Part shown: positions 19,832 through 22,232 of the stretch, piece by piece
Layout: each line of letters begins with the position of its first letter
Position numbering within the stretch: position 1 is the first letter of the stretch
Virus record (IMG/VR): IMGVR_UViG_3300017742_000144
Location: 1 to 22,232 of that record
Reading direction: 5' to 3' (one strand)
From: a virus
DNA length: 22,232 nt
Notes under the pieces: model-generated
Databases searched by the model: none
Seen by the model: only the letters and a program-made list of their open reading frames with translations
Told to the model about the DNA's origin: nothing
Program-made: the position numbers and the translations under genes

Positions 19832-22232
19832 TTAAACCCCTTGATCGTATGGGTGAATAATAGCTTTTGCGCTAATCGGAATGGTTTTATACTGATATCC
19901 TGTTCCATCACCTGATATATAATACCTTACCACAATATCAGCATTGTACTGCACCCACTTGTAACCGCTATCATCAGTTATAGTTGCGGTGTTATAAAAA
20001 GATGGCGGTACAGTAAGCACTGTTCTATGATAGGGTTGCCCGTTAAGAATTTTATATGTAGGATAGTTATTAGTGACAGTTACATCATTCATAGTAGCAC
20101 CGATATTAGATGTAAGGCTCTCGTTTGTTGGAGTAAAATAATATACGTAACCTGCGTAACTTCCGTAACTATTAGTACCAATCCATACATGTGTGGTCGC
20201 ATCAGATGTACCAGATGGCTGTCCTGATTCGTAAGGATAATATATAGGCAGTCGATAAACAGGTAGTCCAAAGCCTGCGGGTTCTGTGAAACGTATTCTT
20301 TTAACCTCTACTGGTAATTCTGGCTCAAAAAGATAAATTTTCACATCTTCCACAAATCCATCAGCATCATTTTGGACAAGTGTTAGCTTGTCCCCAAATA
20401 CGGGGTTTCTTCCTATTAAAGCAAACCATTCTTCCGCACTTGGAACACTATTAACGTCATCAACAATCAAAAAATGATCAGTTCTGGCGGCTGTGCTAAC
20501 TGAATAAGTTGGTTGATTTAATAATTCAGTAGTTTCGTGTAAGCCCGCCATGTTAACAGTCTTGATTATTATATTGTAAGTAGGACTATTACTATTAAGA
20601 TAAAATGTTGCACTAGTAGTAGTCGTTGATACCCAATCGGGATAGTCTATATACGTTCCTGCTGTTGTTACGCCTAGTAAATAATTTTTTACATTGACAC
20701 CTACTGGCGCAGTCCAATTTACAGTGACAGCAGTTCTTTGTTCGTTAAAGTTTGTAAATTCCACTTGTGTGTCATAAGTAATAGTACTCGCTAAAACAGG
20801 CGCGCTTTTAGGTGCTGTTGGTAACTCAACCACCTCGCCTGCAACAAACTCAACATCAGTGCTTGCTGTATGGTCGTAAATATCTGCGCTGTTTTCTCTA
20901 GCCTCAATGTCAACATATACACCATTTTCTGAATCAAAGCCTATAGTACAGTTTGTGATTTCGTAAATATTATCTACAATTCCAAATTTAGCATTAGTGA
21001 TAGAAACATTGTCACCTACCCTGTAATCTAATGCTTTTGCGCTAAGGCGCGCTTTAATCCTAGCTTGCATTCGCGATCGCAACAAAACTAACTTGGCTAG
21101 TCTTTGCGCTCTAATTGTGTCAGTAGTGAAAGGCAGGTCTAAATTTAAAACGTGTTCTCCGCCATCAGCAGTAACATAATCGTTATTAGTGCTTTCCTGC
21201 TGAGGATATTCAGTCTTTATGTAGTCAATTTCTTTGCTTATGAACGTGCCTTTCACAACATTGTAATTATCTTGTCTTGGCGTTTTTGCTAAAAAGGTGA
21301 AATTGCCCGTAATTATGTCTTCATTAAGGGGGGTTGAGTGTGGTGTTGCATACCTGTAAGGCTCAATTCTTAGCTTTCCACCGGCATAAGTAATTCTACC
21401 ATTCATACAACTCAAAAGGTTTTTGATGTTTGCACGAATAGATTGTTTTGTATCAACAATCCCATCGCACCTATATCGTGTTCTTGATGGGCTACCAACC
21501 GAGGCATCGCAAAAGTTCGCGGCAGAAATTATCTGCGCTTCATCAAACTGATCAGCAGAAATGCCCGCACCATAACTTTCATGTCTTAGGTAATCAAATA
21601 AACATAAAACTGGATTAGAAGAATAAGACCATGAATCTTCATCATCTACATCATGTTGGCTGATTCTAGGGTCATATACTTTGCGCCCTTTGATTAAAGC
21701 GGTAACAGTTGGAACTCCGTTAGGATATTTTTCGTTGTCAAATTCAAACCTAGTCCAAACGTAAGCAATGCGCTGTAATCGGTGCTTATAAGTCCCGTTA
21801 TTAACCCAGTAATCAACGTGAGTGTCTGTATTGGCACTGCCTGTGCTTATTTCTGATTGCGCTCTACCACCATCTCTAACCTGAACATCTAGCTTAACAC
21901 CGCCACCACTTTGCCACCAATCGCCTTGATAAGTTCCGTTGTACCAAACAAGATCTCTATCTAAATATACTTTTTCAATACCCTCGCACATATCATGCGC
22001 TAGAGCAGTTATCTGATAAAGGTATTTATTATTGCTTCCTGCGACATCCTGCCAAAGTATGTTGCCGCCTTTTCTAATTTCTCCGTAGACTATTTCTCGG
22101 GATTTTGTGGTTTCTTTAGTGTTGACGTTTCTGCCACCCATTGTATCGACAGCGGCATCTTCCATCATGGAATCCATCGCATAATCTACTGCATATGCTG
22201 ATGCAATACCTACGCCAATCGCAACAACAGCA
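19832..22232 (-). CDS. Lambda J-like central tail tip protein, 5' end cut
   Basis: The frame runs without a stop to the right edge, so although an ATG occurs at 22177 the true start is probably outside. The extra upstream codons encode an Ala/Gly/Val-rich stretch (AVVAIGVGIASAYAVDYA) continuing into MDSMMEDAAVDTMGGRNVNT, as in J homologues. Then comes REIVYGEIRKGGNILWQ, the tail-hub region with LFDYLRHESYGAGI, a RYRCDGIVDTKQSIRANIKN block and RITYAGGKLRIEPYRYATP, then beta domains and a fibronectin type III-like domain near residues 490-560 (of the 781-aa part). J proteins form the tail tip hub that contacts the receptor and starts DNA release. Long-tailed morphology is inferred from it. Confidence 0.88.
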   Translation of the reverse strand, partial: AVVAIGVGIASAYAVDYAMDSMMEDAAVDTMGGRNVNTKETTKSREIVYGEIRKGGNILWQDVAGSNNKYLYQITALAHDMCEGIEKVYLDRDLVWYNGTYQGDWWQSGGGVKLDVQVRDGGRAQSEISTGSANTDTHVDYWVNNGTYKHRLQRIAYVWTRFEFDNEKYPNGVPTVTALIKGRKVYDPRISQHDVDDEDSWSYSSNPVLCLFDYLRHESYGAGISADQFDEAQIISAANFCDASVGSPSRTRYRCDGIVDTKQSIRANIKNLLSCMNGRITYAGGKLRIEPYRYATPHSTPLNEDIITGNFTFLAKTPRQDNYNVVKGTFISKEIDYIKTEYPQQESTNNDYVTADGGEHVLNLDLPFTTDTIRAQRLAKLVLLRSRMQARIKARLSAKALDYRVGDNVSITNAKFGIVDNIYEITNCTIGFDSENGVYVDIEARENSADIYDHTASTDVEFVAGEVVELPTAPKSAPVLASTITYDTQVEFTNFNEQRTAVTVNWTAPVGVNVKNYLLGVTTAGTYIDYPDWVSTTTTSATFYLNSNSPTYNIIIKTVNMAGLHETTELLNQPTYSVSTAARTDHFLIVDDVNSVPSAEEWFALIGRNPVFGDKLTLVQNDADGFVEDVKIYLFEPELPVEVKRIRFTEPAGFGLPVYRLPIYYPYESGQPSGTSDATTHVWIGTNSYGSYAGYVYYFTPTNESLTSNIGATMNDVTVTNNYPTYKILNGQPYHRTVLTVPPSFYNTATITDDSGYKWVQYNADIVVRYYISGDGTGYQYKTIPISAKAIIHPYDQGV

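Noticed and set aside
1-22232. CRISPR array, insertion sequence, integrase or att site
   Set aside because: No regularly spaced direct repeats, no transposase or recombinase motif, and no tRNA-like attachment sequence seen.

Overview
The window is a compact, almost entirely one-directional stretch of a tailed double-stranded DNA phage (Caudoviricetes). Nearly every convincing gene lies on the minus strand, with stops and starts that abut or overlap by 1-56 bases and good AGGAG-type ribosome sites. A lambda J-like tail tip protein suggests a long-tailed, siphovirus-like particle. By eye the base composition is moderately AT-rich. The gene set (stand-alone Sak3-type annealase, SSB with a DDIPF tail, NinB, NinG, M15 lysin, GTA-type holin, DGxD-type fibre repeats) resembles the uncultured marine phages known from metagenomes. 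The sigma70-like promoters and strong Shine-Dalgarno sites fit a proteobacterial host, but the host is an inference. I see no integrase, tRNA, rRNA, CRISPR array or insertion sequence.

Read in the direction of transcription (high to low coordinates): 22232-15000 holds tail genes: the J-like protein (cut by the right edge), a companion tail protein with a carbohydrate-binding-like insert, two small proteins, and a 919-residue fibre. 14985-12145 is a lysis and envelope cassette: a 55-aa holin-like protein, two exported proteins of unknown role, a membrane-anchored coiled-coil protein, a 3-TM holin and an M15 endolysin. A strong intrinsic terminator at 12099-12124 closes this late unit.

An extended -10 promoter at 12050-12077 starts the early/replication unit: two small proteins, Sak3-like annealase, SSB and an XRE regulator. 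A gene-free ~400-base region (9887-10290) follows, rich in inverted repeats; it is the likeliest control region or replication origin here. Then come an HTH_39 protein, an O/DnaT-like replication protein, a possible DNA-binding protein, NinB, an HTH-metallophosphoesterase fusion, a zinc-ribbon protein and NinG. 6666-4789 holds a run of small unrecognised genes, including two single-TM microproteins.

A TTGACT/TATATA promoter at 4755-4784 precedes the head module: an 84-aa protein, TerS, TerL, portal, MuF-type minor head protein, a 24-aa basic protein and the start of a scaffold-like protein (cut by the left edge). Because head genes run off the left edge and tail genes come in from the right, the rest of the head-tail genes (capsid, connectors, tape measure) presumably lie outside the window on a circular or circularly permuted map. 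No DNA polymerase or helicase is seen, so host replication proteins or genes outside the window would be needed.
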